Source: Sphaerochaetaceae bacterium (GTDB lineage Bacteria; Spirochaetota; Spirochaetia; Sphaerochaetales; Sphaerochaetaceae). From it: DNA of 9,344 bases. The stretch lies in assembly GCA_023231265.1 (NCBI GenBank), contig JALNVT010000084.1:1-9344 (forward strand). Reading direction: 5' to 3'. The first letter of the stretch is position 1. Each line of letters starts with the position of its first letter. This document shows, one piece after another, positions 1 through 5,685 of the stretch. The notes beneath the pieces are model-generated. The model saw only the letters and a program-made list of their open reading frames with translations. It was not told where the DNA came from and searched no databases. Position numbers and translations under genes: made by a program.

Positions 1-96
1 GAAGCCTTGAGGGTGGATTTAAGGGATGTGATTAACATGCTAGAGGGTCAAAATCCTTGGAGACATTTTAATACTTTAAGTCCCAAAAAGATGTAA
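1..96 (+). CDS. Possible C-terminal tail of the element's transposase (5' part missing)
   Basis: Frame 1 is open from the window edge for 31 codons and stops with TAA at 94-96. The other two plus-strand frames contain early stops. The peptide ends ...GQNPWRHFNTLSPKKM. I do not recognise it as the end of a specific transposase family. The assignment rests on position alone: it sits about 130 bases inside a presumed IS terminus and points toward it, as transposase genes commonly do. A chance open frame of this length is possible. Confidence 0.35.
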   Translation, partial: EALRVDLRDVINMLEGQNPWRHFNTLSPKKM

Positions 97-142
97 AAAC
101 ACCACAAAAAGGCTTTTATATATGGAACCATTTTAGAGATAT

Positions 143-204
143 GATTTACCTTCAAAGTGCAGGTCTTGATTTACCCTACGTAAAACTAGGATAGCGACTT
201 ACCC
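143..204 (+). repeat. Three copies of GAYTTACC near the IS end
   Basis: The motif occurs as GATTTACC at 143-150, GATTTACCC at 168-176 and GACTTACCC at 196-204, all in the same orientation and 25 and 28 bases apart. The spacing is close to two and a half helical turns. Directly repeated subterminal motifs at IS ends are often transposase-binding sites, and that is the inference here. With only three copies of eight or nine bases in AT-rich DNA, chance is not excluded. Confidence 0.35.
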
Positions 205-226
205 ACACTAAATGACGAATGGCCCC

Positions 227-811
227 TTTTATTGAAATAACTTCAAAATCACATCCATATTTATTCTCTTCATTAAAAAATAATGAAAGCTCTCCTATTG
301 TCAGAGCGTATCGTATTGGAAGGCCTGATGGACCAACAAATGACTCTAATGAATAATCTAAAATATTTCCTTCAACTACCTGACCTCCGAGAACTGGAAA
401 TCTATCAAATACAATCAATTTCTTATTGGTTTTGCCTAATGCCTTTATTATAAACTTCAATGTTGAAATATATGTATAAAATCTAAGTCCTAAATCTTGA
501 ATGTCAAAGATCAAAGTATCAAATGTATCCAACATTTTGTCTGTCAATTCAAATTTTCCCTCATCATACAGACTGAAAATTGGAATACCTGTTTCAACAT
601 CAACTTTTGTCTTTACAGATTCACCAGCATTATTCACCCCATAAAAGCCATGTTCAGGAGCAAAAATAGATGATATTTTATATTTGGAGCTTAAAATATC
701 AAGTGTGGTTATGTAATCCTTATTTATAGCAGAATTATTAGAAAGCAATGCAATTCGATTATTTATCTTTCTATTGGAATTTATAAACGAATCTACAGCA
801 AAAGTAATCAT
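227..811 (-). pseudogene. namZ: Truncated namZ: DUF1343 exo-beta-N-acetylmuramidase, 3' half lost to the IS
   Basis: The N-terminal 195 residues of a DUF1343/NamZ protein are intact. NamZ enzymes remove N-acetylmuramic acid from the non-reducing end of peptidoglycan fragments. Family landmarks are visible: the opening VDSF...RIALLSNNSA, the FAPEHGFYGVNNAGE block near residues 50-65, the DVETGIPIFSLYDE block near 71-84, the FDIQDLGLRFYTYISTL block near 103-119, and VFDRFPVLGGQVVEGN followed by GPSGLPIRYALTIGEL. Full-length members are usually about 360-400 residues, so the C-terminal half is missing. After residue 195 (Lys) the frame runs into the IS and adds 16 foreign residues before a stop at 176-178. 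The start ATG at 811 is well supported by a good ribosome binding site. No signal peptide is visible, so the ancestral enzyme was probably cytoplasmic. The gene starts 17 bases after the RpiR gene ends, so the two were probably cotranscribed. The product is very likely inactive. Confidence 0.85.
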
Positions 812-817
812 AAAATA

Positions 818-825
818 TCACCTCT
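818..825 (-). promoter_or_regulatory. Ribosome binding site of namZ
   Basis: The minus strand reads AGAGGTGA, six bases before the ATG at 811-809 and just after the TGA stop of the upstream RpiR gene. It closely matches the anti-Shine-Dalgarno sequence and fixes the namZ start. It stands out because genes at the head of transcription units in this window have no such site. Confidence 0.7.
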
Positions 826-828
826 TCA

Positions 829-1686
829 TCATCTATTTCCAAAATGAGACACAGCATGCCAGGTGTTGCTCAATTTTTCATTGGCATCTTCACAATCTTT
901 AGCCAATGTTGAGAAAATTATATCAACAACAACCAACTGTTCAATTCTACTGACCGTTGCACTTTTTCTGAACAGAGATTCTGTGTTTGGAATTTTAATT
1001 ACAATATCTGCAATTTTCGACAGAGTGTTGTTTCCAATTCTTGTTATGGCAACAACCTTTGCTTCATTGGCTTTAGCAAGTTTTGCACACTCTGTAGCAA
1101 CAGATGTCTCTCCTGAATATGAAAATACAATTGCAAGGTCATCTTTTTTCAATGTACTTGCTAGAACCAACTGCATGTCATAATCTGGGGAAATTTCTGA
1201 AGGAAAGCCAAGTCTTGCAAGTTTCATATGAAGGTCATCGGCAACCATTGCAGACGCACCTGCACCAGATAAAACAATTCTTTGAGAATTCTTTATCATA
1301 TCAATTGTTGACTCCAGATCTCTCTCACTCAATAGGTCTTTCAATGAAAGAAGAGAGCTTCTTATGGTATCAACCATACTATCAGCAATTTCATTCAGGC
1401 TTGAAGCTTCATTCAAATCAAATGAGTTATCCTCATCTGTTTCAACTCCAGATCTACTGTATATTTCTTTAACAAGACATAGATTGAAATCATGGAATCC
1501 TGAAAATCCTAAGTGTTTGCAGAATCTTATTACTGCCGCTGGACTTGAATTTGCTCTCTTTGCTAAAGTCGTGACATTATCTTCAATTACTTTATCAGGA
1601 AATTGAAGAACCGTTTTTGCTATCTTAGTTTCTGATCCAGATAAACTGGGTAAACTTTGTTTTATTAGTGTTATACATCCATCCAT
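829..1686 (-). CDS. RpiR-family (MurR-like) transcriptional regulator with SIS sugar-phosphate domain
   Basis: This is a DNA-binding regulator of the RpiR family, 285 residues from the start chosen here, the usual family size. The N-terminal helix-turn-helix covers roughly residues 10-75 and includes the typical LAKRANSSPAAVIRFCKHLGFSGFHDF segment. A SIS domain (about 135-260) has the GAGASAMVADDLHMKLARLG and FSYSGET motifs that bind phosphosugars. Members regulate amino-sugar or sugar-phosphate genes. The neighbours are namZ (same strand, 17 bases downstream) and a BadF-type kinase (divergent), so the likely effector is MurNAc-6-P or GlcNAc-6-P, as for MurR; this is inferred from context. 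The frame also has an ATG at 1713, but neither start has a Shine-Dalgarno site. I prefer 1686 because it fits family N-termini and sits just below a plausible -35/-10 pair that the longer start would place inside the coding region. Confidence 0.9.
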   Translation of the reverse strand: MDGCITLIKQSLPSLSGSETKIAKTVLQFPDKVIEDNVTTLAKRANSSPAAVIRFCKHLGFSGFHDFNLCLVKEIYSRSGVETDEDNSFDLNEASSLNEIADSMVDTIRSSLLSLKDLLSERDLESTIDMIKNSQRIVLSGAGASAMVADDLHMKLARLGFPSEISPDYDMQLVLASTLKKDDLAIVFSYSGETSVATECAKLAKANEAKVVAITRIGNNTLSKIADIVIKIPNTESLFRKSATVSRIEQLVVVDIIFSTLAKDCEDANEKLSNTWHAVSHFGNR

Positions 1687-1693
1687 GAATTCA

Positions 1694-1723
1694 ATAATAA
1701 TACCCAAAGTCATATTTTTGCAA
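1694..1723 (-). promoter_or_regulatory. Candidate promoter of the RpiR gene, close to the start codon
   Basis: On the minus strand TTGCAA (1718-1723) is followed after 18 bases by TATTAT (1694-1699), with the ATG at 1686 seven bases further on. Transcription would start at or next to the start codon, giving a leaderless message. The call is by eye in AT-rich DNA and has no experimental support. Confidence 0.4.
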
Positions 1724-1764
1724 GGAAATAAAAAAAAATTTCAGTTTTGGTTGAAATTTTTTTT
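1724..1764. promoter_or_regulatory. Inverted repeat between the divergent promoters, candidate RpiR operator
   Basis: AAAAAAAATTTCA (1731-1743) pairs perfectly with TGAAATTTTTTTT (1752-1764) across an 8-base centre. A shorter nested symmetry, GAAAT at 1725-1729 and ATTTC at 1738-1742 around eight A residues, overlaps the left arm. Both have TGAAA/TTTCA-type edges, and RpiR dimers generally bind palindromic AT-rich sites. The repeat lies exactly between the candidate -35 boxes of the RpiR gene and the kinase gene, where a regulator could control both directions. The A and T tracts may also bend DNA or act as UP elements. Terminator function is unlikely because both genes point away from it. 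Confidence 0.5.
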
Positions 1765-1773
1765 CTAAATTTG

Positions 1774-1801
1774 TTGCCAAATATTTTTTCTGTGGTAAAA
1801 T
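1774..1801 (+). promoter_or_regulatory. Candidate promoter of the kinase gene, extended -10 type
   Basis: TTGCCA (1774-1779) and TAAAAT (1796-1801) are 16 bases apart, and TGG directly before the -10 gives an extended -10 element (TGnTAAAAT). The ATG follows six bases later at 1808, so the transcript would begin at the start codon. No Shine-Dalgarno site lies upstream, which agrees with a leaderless message. Confidence 0.45.
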
Positions 1802-1807
1802 TGAAAA

Positions 1808-2764
1808 ATGAAAAAAGAATTTTGGTACATTGGAATGGATGGTGGAGCTACTAAGTGCAGAGCTGAAGTTCATGATGGTGAGGATAATTTTATCTGTAAA
1901 ATTATTGGTGGTAGCACAAATATTTATTCTTCGGGTTTGAAACAAGCGAATGATAACATTATTTCTTTAATAGACAGATGCATTAAAGAAAATCAATTAG
2001 ATAGAACCAAGTGTCTCTCTCTTTGTCTTGGAAGTGCTGGTCTTTATGATCAGATGGATAAAAATATTATTGAGAGAAAGATAAAAAATCTTCTTCCAAA
2101 TGCTGCAGTTAATGTTTGTTCAGATGCCGAAATATTGCTAGTTGGAGGTCTCAAGAAGGACCAAGGTATCTCACTGATCTGTGGCACAGGCTCAATAGCA
2201 TTTGCAAAAATGAATGAGTTGATTTACCGTGAAGGAGGATTTGGTTGGAGGCTTGGAGATGAAGGTTCTGCCTGGTGGATATCTCATCAAGCTATAATAA
2301 GAACATTGAAATCAAAAGAAAATAGAGATTTACCAACAGAGCTTGATAAAAAGTTACTAAATTTTTTTGATTTTAAAAATTTGAGAGATTTCATTAGATT
2401 CTGTAACAGTGATGAGTGCAAAAAGGATAAAGAAGCTGCATTTGCAAAACGGGTATTTGAAAGCTACGAAGAACAGGATCAACTTGCTATTGATATTGTC
2501 ACATGTGCAATTGATGAGCTCATTGCTTTAATTGATGGCATCGTTAAACGCAACAGCCTGTTTTCAACTTCAGATTTAGTTATTGCAGGTGGTATTTTTG
2601 AGAAAAATAAATTATTCGTAGATATATTCAAAGACACAATGAAGATAAAGCACCCATCAATTAATGTTACACTTCCAAAAGCAAGTGCACTTGAAGGTGC
2701 ATTGATGATTGCAAAAAGTAATATATCAATCAGTTGTTGTGAGAGCAATCAAAATCTTTTATGA
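1808..2764 (+). CDS. murK: BadF/BadG-type amino-sugar kinase, probable MurNAc/GlcNAc kinase
   Basis: This 318-residue protein has the ASKHA ATPase fold of the BadF/BadG/BcrA/BcrD family, which includes N-acetylglucosamine kinases and the clostridial MurNAc kinase MurK. Visible motifs are the first phosphate loop DGGATK (11-16), SDAEILL (105-111) with the probable catalytic Asp106, the second phosphate loop CGTGS (125-129), the sugar-kinase signature GGFGWRLGDEGSAWW (143-157), an adenosine-type VIAGGIFEKN (258-267), and PKASALEGALMIA near the end. The ATP-dependent reaction would give MurNAc-6-P or GlcNAc-6-P in the cytoplasm. The symbol murK is based on context (a divergent RpiR regulator and namZ remnant); GlcNAc kinase is an equal alternative from sequence alone. 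No MurQ etherase gene is in the window. The last 35 bases overlap the convergent phosphatase gene. Confidence 0.85.
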   Translation: MKKEFWYIGMDGGATKCRAEVHDGEDNFICKIIGGSTNIYSSGLKQANDNIISLIDRCIKENQLDRTKCLSLCLGSAGLYDQMDKNIIERKIKNLLPNAAVNVCSDAEILLVGGLKKDQGISLICGTGSIAFAKMNELIYREGGFGWRLGDEGSAWWISHQAIIRTLKSKENRDLPTELDKKLLNFFDFKNLRDFIRFCNSDECKKDKEAAFAKRVFESYEEQDQLAIDIVTCAIDELIALIDGIVKRNSLFSTSDLVIAGGIFEKNKLFVDIFKDTMKIKHPSINVTLPKASALEGALMIAKSNISISCCESNQNLL

Positions 2765-3206
2765 GGTCTTTCAAAAGTGCTTTGCATCCAAGAAGAACAT
2801 CATCATAAGTCTGTTTAAAATTACCGGTGTACCAAGGATCAGAAATGGAGCGATCCAAGTTTGCATAGCTCAATAAAAGTCTGATTTTTGAGAAATCTTC
2901 TTTATATATCAACTTCTTTAGATTGTATATGTTATGTTGGTCCATAACTATTAAAAGATCAGCTTCTGATGCATCATCTTCAGTAATTTGAACAGCTCGA
3001 TGCGGAACCAATTTCACTTTATTCTTCCTCAAGATATCCACTGTTCCTCGATGCGGAGGATTTCCAATTTCTTCTCTTGAGGTAGCACTTGATTTGATAT
3101 TAAAATATCCAGCAACCCCATTAATATTGATCAAATGGGTCATGACGGATTCAGCCATGGTAGAACGACAGATGTTACCATGGCATATAAAATTTATATT
3201 TACCAT
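2730..3206 (-). CDS. Low-molecular-weight protein-tyrosine phosphatase
   Basis: The protein has 158 residues, the normal length for this family. The P-loop CHGNICRS (residues 8-15) supplies the nucleophilic Cys8 and phosphate-binding Arg14 in the C-x5-R arrangement, starting a few residues from the N-terminus as usual, which supports the start at 3206. The general-acid motif DPW is at 123-125 in SDPWYTGNF. Such enzymes remove phosphate from tyrosine residues; in bacteria they often oppose tyrosine kinases of capsule synthesis, though none is visible here. The gene starts 2 bases after the aroB stop with no clear ribosome binding site, so it is probably translated by coupling to aroB. Its 3' end overlaps the kinase gene by 35 bases tail to tail, with no terminator between. 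The substrate is unknown. Confidence 0.92.
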   Translation of the reverse strand: MVNINFICHGNICRSTMAESVMTHLININGVAGYFNIKSSATSREEIGNPPHRGTVDILRKNKVKLVPHRAVQITEDDASEADLLIVMDQHNIYNLKKLIYKEDFSKIRLLLSYANLDRSISDPWYTGNFKQTYDDVLLGCKALLKDLIKDFDCSHNN

Positions 3207-3208
3207 AA

Positions 3209-4285
3209 CTATTTAGTATTCGGATTTGATAGAACACATCTCATGACTATATCATTTGGAACAGGTGTGAGTACATAATTACCTTGTCCTTTCATAAGAA
3301 CAAATTGAACTACCCCATCAACCTTCTTTTTGTCTTTCGAAATGTAATTTATAAAATCAAGCCATTCTCCACGGCCAATTCTATACTCGATGTCGTACTT
3401 ATAAAAAGAGAACAGTTTTATTCCAGATTCCATGTATTCTTTAGGAGTCAATCCCATTAAATAACCAGCTTCTAGAGCACAACAGCATCCCCATGCAACA
3501 CCTTCTCCATGTGAAAATCGTGAAAATCTTCCACTTGATTCCAATGCATGTCCAAAAGTATGTCCAAGATTTAAAGCCTGTCTTATTCCTTTCTTTTCTT
3601 CTGGATCTTTTTCAATAAAAATCTTTTTAACTTGAAGGCTAAGCTGCAATAAATTCAAAAGGGTCTTTGGCTCTCTTTCCAATATTTGGCTTTTTCTTGA
3701 GAGTAGGAATTTATATAGTATCTCATCTTCTGAAAGAATTGCATGTTTCAGAACTTCTGCAAGTCCATTATGATATTCTCTTTCGTTCAAGCTCTTCAAT
3801 GTCTGTGGACAGATCAAAACATCCTGTGCTGGATAAAAAGAACCTACAAGATTCTTTCCTCCCATAAAGTCAAATCCAGTCTTACCACCAATTGTTGCAT
3901 CAACCATGCATAGAAGAGAAGTTGGAACAAGAACAAGGTTGCACCCTCTCATGTATATTGATGCTGCAAATGCTGCTAAATCGCAGATTACACCACCTCC
4001 AAATCCAATGATATAATCATCCCTTCCAAGACCTACTGAAACAGCTGTTCTCAAAATCTTTTCAATTGATCCCAAATTTTTGGATCCCTCACCTGGTTCT
4101 AAAATAATATTATTCTGAGGCAATCTCTTGAATAGGTTTGCAGTATTGGAATCTGCTACCAACAAAGCTCTGTTACCATATGTTCCAAGCTTTGTTGCAA
4201 GTTCATTTAAATCATCTAAATATAATACATTTGTGTTTTTTCCACCTGAAAGTGTTACTGTCATTTGATCGTTCATGAGTATCAT
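3209..4285 (-). CDS. aroB: 3-dehydroquinate synthase
   Basis: AroB converts DAHP to 3-dehydroquinate, the second step of the shikimate pathway to aromatic amino acids, using NAD+ and a divalent metal in the cytoplasm. The 358-residue length is typical. The NAD-binding EPGEGSKN (63-70) and GFGGGVICDLAAF (94-106) regions, VPTSLLCMVDATIGGKTG (120-137) and GGKNLVGSFYPAQDV are present. Metal ligands are Glu177 (GLAEVLKH), His242 (NLGHTFGHALE) and His259 (SHGEGVAWG). All key residues appear intact. The gene leads the phosphatase gene by 2 bases. The start is uncertain: besides 4285, ATGs at 4276 and 4264 are in frame, and none has a Shine-Dalgarno site. A TATTAT at 4284-4289, seven bases before the 4276 ATG, would favour 4276, but its -35 box is weak. 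No other shikimate gene is in the window. Confidence 0.96.
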   Translation of the reverse strand: MILMNDQMTVTLSGGKNTNVLYLDDLNELATKLGTYGNRALLVADSNTANLFKRLPQNNIILEPGEGSKNLGSIEKILRTAVSVGLGRDDYIIGFGGGVICDLAAFAASIYMRGCNLVLVPTSLLCMVDATIGGKTGFDFMGGKNLVGSFYPAQDVLICPQTLKSLNEREYHNGLAEVLKHAILSEDEILYKFLLSRKSQILEREPKTLLNLLQLSLQVKKIFIEKDPEEKKGIRQALNLGHTFGHALESSGRFSRFSHGEGVAWGCCCALEAGYLMGLTPKEYMESGIKLFSFYKYDIEYRIGRGEWLDFINYISKDKKKVDGVVQFVLMKGQGNYVLTPVPNDIVMRCVLSNPNTK

Positions 4286-4535
4286 AATAACCTAGAAAAG
4301 GCTTTTTGCATATATTTATTTGATATTTTTCTCTGTTAGAAGGGCAATTTATTTTTTTACTAATTTAAATCTTACCATTTTTTTATTGATATATGATGTA
4401 CTAATTTTAAAGTTTTTATTATCTGATTATTGAAGGAGTTGTAAATTAATTATTTTCCAAAAATTTCCTGCATTTTTATGTTTTGATTTATAAAATTCAC
4501 TTGAAAAGAATGAGTAATTAAATCATTATACTCGC
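4286..4535. other. AT-rich spacer between divergent aroB and the cysteine desulfurase gene
   Basis: These 250 bases must hold the promoters of both transcription units. Apart from the candidate -35/-10 pair at 4501-4529 and a possible aroB -10 (TATTAT on the minus strand at 4284-4289), I see only AT-rich sequence with no convincing open frame, RNA gene, riboswitch fold or strong inverted repeat. An AAGGAG at 4433-4438 is not followed by a usable reading frame. Confidence 0.6.
4501..4529 (+). promoter_or_regulatory. Candidate promoter of the cysteine desulfurase-thiI unit
   Basis: TTGAAA (4501-4506) and CATTAT (4524-4529) are separated by the optimal 17 bases. The ATG at 4536 lies six bases beyond the -10, so the transcript would start at the start codon. 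No Shine-Dalgarno sequence precedes this ATG, although the start itself is secure because the protein begins with the family-typical YLDNAATT. Confidence 0.45.
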
Positions 4536-5675
4536 ATGGAATATTATTTAGATAACGCCGCAACTACAAAAATCAGTAAGACTGCTTTGCAAGCATATTT
4601 TGATACAGCAGATAACTACTTTGCAAATCCATCAGCTAACTATACAATTGGACACAAGGCAAAGAATAAACTAGAAAAAACAAGAGAAGAAATTGCTAAA
4701 AAGCTTGAGATTTCTCCAGACTTTATATACTTCACTTCAGGTGGAACCGAATCAAACTCTATAATTTTATCATCACTTCTTTGGAACAACAGTCCTGGAG
4801 AGGTCATTATCAGTAAGATAGAACATGCTTCCATAGCGAGATTTGCAAGAATTTTGAAAGAGAAAGGATGGACTGTAAAAACAATTGAAGCTCCAAAAGG
4901 ATTTATTGATCCTAACAAGCTAGAAGATATGATCACAGAAAGAACTCGTATGGTCTGCATAATGATGGTAAACAATGTTACAGGTTCAGTTCAAGATATA
5001 GAATCACTTGTTAAGATTGTAAGAAAGAAAGAGAAAGAATATAAAAGAAAGATACATTTTCACTCGGATACCGTTCAAGCTCTGAGCAAGATTCCTTTTG
5101 ATTTGAATAAAATTGATGTGGACAGTGCCTCTTTCTCCGCTCATAAATTCCATGGACCAAGAGGTATTGGTATACTCTATAACAGGCAGATTCACTTACA
5201 GCCTTTATCATCTGCAGGTGGACAAGAAAGAAATATAAGAGGTGGAACTGAAAATCTTCCTGCAATAGTGGCAATGAATGCAGCTCTTGATGAGCAAATC
5301 ACCACAATTTCAAAAAAACCACTGACTTACGATAAGATTGTTGAGATGAATTCATACATCAGGGAGAACTTACATGCTGAAATTATTTCACCAGATAAAA
5401 ACTTCTCTCCTTATATTGTATCATTCACAGTAGCTCCTTTCCCCTCTGAGGTTTTTACCAGAATATTGAGTGATAAAAACATTTTTGTTTCATCAGGTTC
5501 TGCTTGCTCTAACAATGTTAAAGCTAAGGGCGAAAATATTTTAAAAGCAATGAAAATAGATAGTACAAAGGCTAAAGGTAGTATAAGGTTATCACTCTGT
5601 GATACAACAACAATAGAAAATATAAAAATTGCAGTAAATGAAATAAATGCCGTTTATGATCAATTTGCAAAATAG
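4536..5675 (+). CDS. nifS: Cysteine desulfurase (NifS/IscS family), likely sulfur donor for ThiI
   Basis: This 379-residue PLP enzyme takes sulfur from L-cysteine as an enzyme-bound persulfide and releases alanine. Visible landmarks are YLDNAATTK (4-12), TSGGTESNS (67-75), His97 in EHAS stacking on PLP, HSDTVQ (176-181) with Asp178 and Gln181, the PLP lysine Lys204 in SAHKFHGPRG, Arg235 in GGQERNIRGGTEN, and the catalytic loop SSGSACSN with Cys324. All active-site residues are present. The gene is ten bases upstream of thiI, like the nifZ-thiI pair of Bacillus, so it probably supplies sulfur for tRNA 4-thiouridine. A general role in Fe-S cluster assembly cannot be excluded; no iscU, sufU or iscR is adjacent. 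Confidence 0.95.
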   Translation: MEYYLDNAATTKISKTALQAYFDTADNYFANPSANYTIGHKAKNKLEKTREEIAKKLEISPDFIYFTSGGTESNSIILSSLLWNNSPGEVIISKIEHASIARFARILKEKGWTVKTIEAPKGFIDPNKLEDMITERTRMVCIMMVNNVTGSVQDIESLVKIVRKKEKEYKRKIHFHSDTVQALSKIPFDLNKIDVDSASFSAHKFHGPRGIGILYNRQIHLQPLSSAGGQERNIRGGTENLPAIVAMNAALDEQITTISKKPLTYDKIVEMNSYIRENLHAEIISPDKNFSPYIVSFTVAPFPSEVFTRILSDKNIFVSSGSACSNNVKAKGENILKAMKIDSTKAKGSIRLSLCDTTTIENIKIAVNEINAVYDQFAK

Positions 5676-5681
5676 GTAGGA
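5674..5681 (+). promoter_or_regulatory. Ribosome binding site of thiI
   Basis: AGGTAGGA begins within the TAG stop of the desulfurase gene and ends four bases before the thiI ATG at 5686. It gives two overlapping Shine-Dalgarno-like matches (AGGT and AGGA) and supports translation of thiI as an internal operon gene. Confidence 0.55.
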
Positions 5682-5685
5682 TAAA

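Larger units (their letters stand above)
1..226 (+). mobile_element. Right end of an insertion sequence, cut by the window edge
   Basis: The namZ reading frame on the minus strand keeps family similarity down to base 227 and loses it abruptly at 226. Read inward from there on the minus strand, the sequence starts GGGGCCATTCGTCATTTAG, a GC-rich terminus unlike the AT-rich surroundings and resembling an IS terminal inverted repeat. Inside it lie a non-coding stretch with three copies of a short motif and then the end of an open frame (stop at 94-96), the usual arrangement of a transposase end plus terminal region. The other end, the partner inverted repeat and the target duplication are outside the window, so the family cannot be fixed. 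The terminus reminds me of ISL3-type ends, but the peptide tail does not confirm that. The exact boundary could be off by a few bases. Confidence 0.6.

Noticed and set aside
863..1606. Three overlapping plus-strand open frames (863-1183, 1104-1472, 1364-1606) opposite the RpiR gene
   Set aside because: They mirror the strongly supported RpiR coding sequence, have no ribosome binding sites or recognisable domains, and overlap each other.
1687..1713. Longer RpiR start at 1713
   Set aside because: It adds nine residues with no family support, has no Shine-Dalgarno site, and would put the candidate -10 box inside the coding region. It remains possible.
1731..1764. Hairpin with a T tract that could be read as an intrinsic terminator
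   Set aside because: It lies between divergent genes, so no transcript needs to end there, and its stem is almost entirely A-T. An operator role fits better.
4433..4438. AAGGAG that looks like a strong ribosome binding site in the aroB-desulfurase spacer
   Set aside because: The only nearby start-like codon (TTG at 4439) is followed at once by TAA, and no reading frame begins at a suitable distance.
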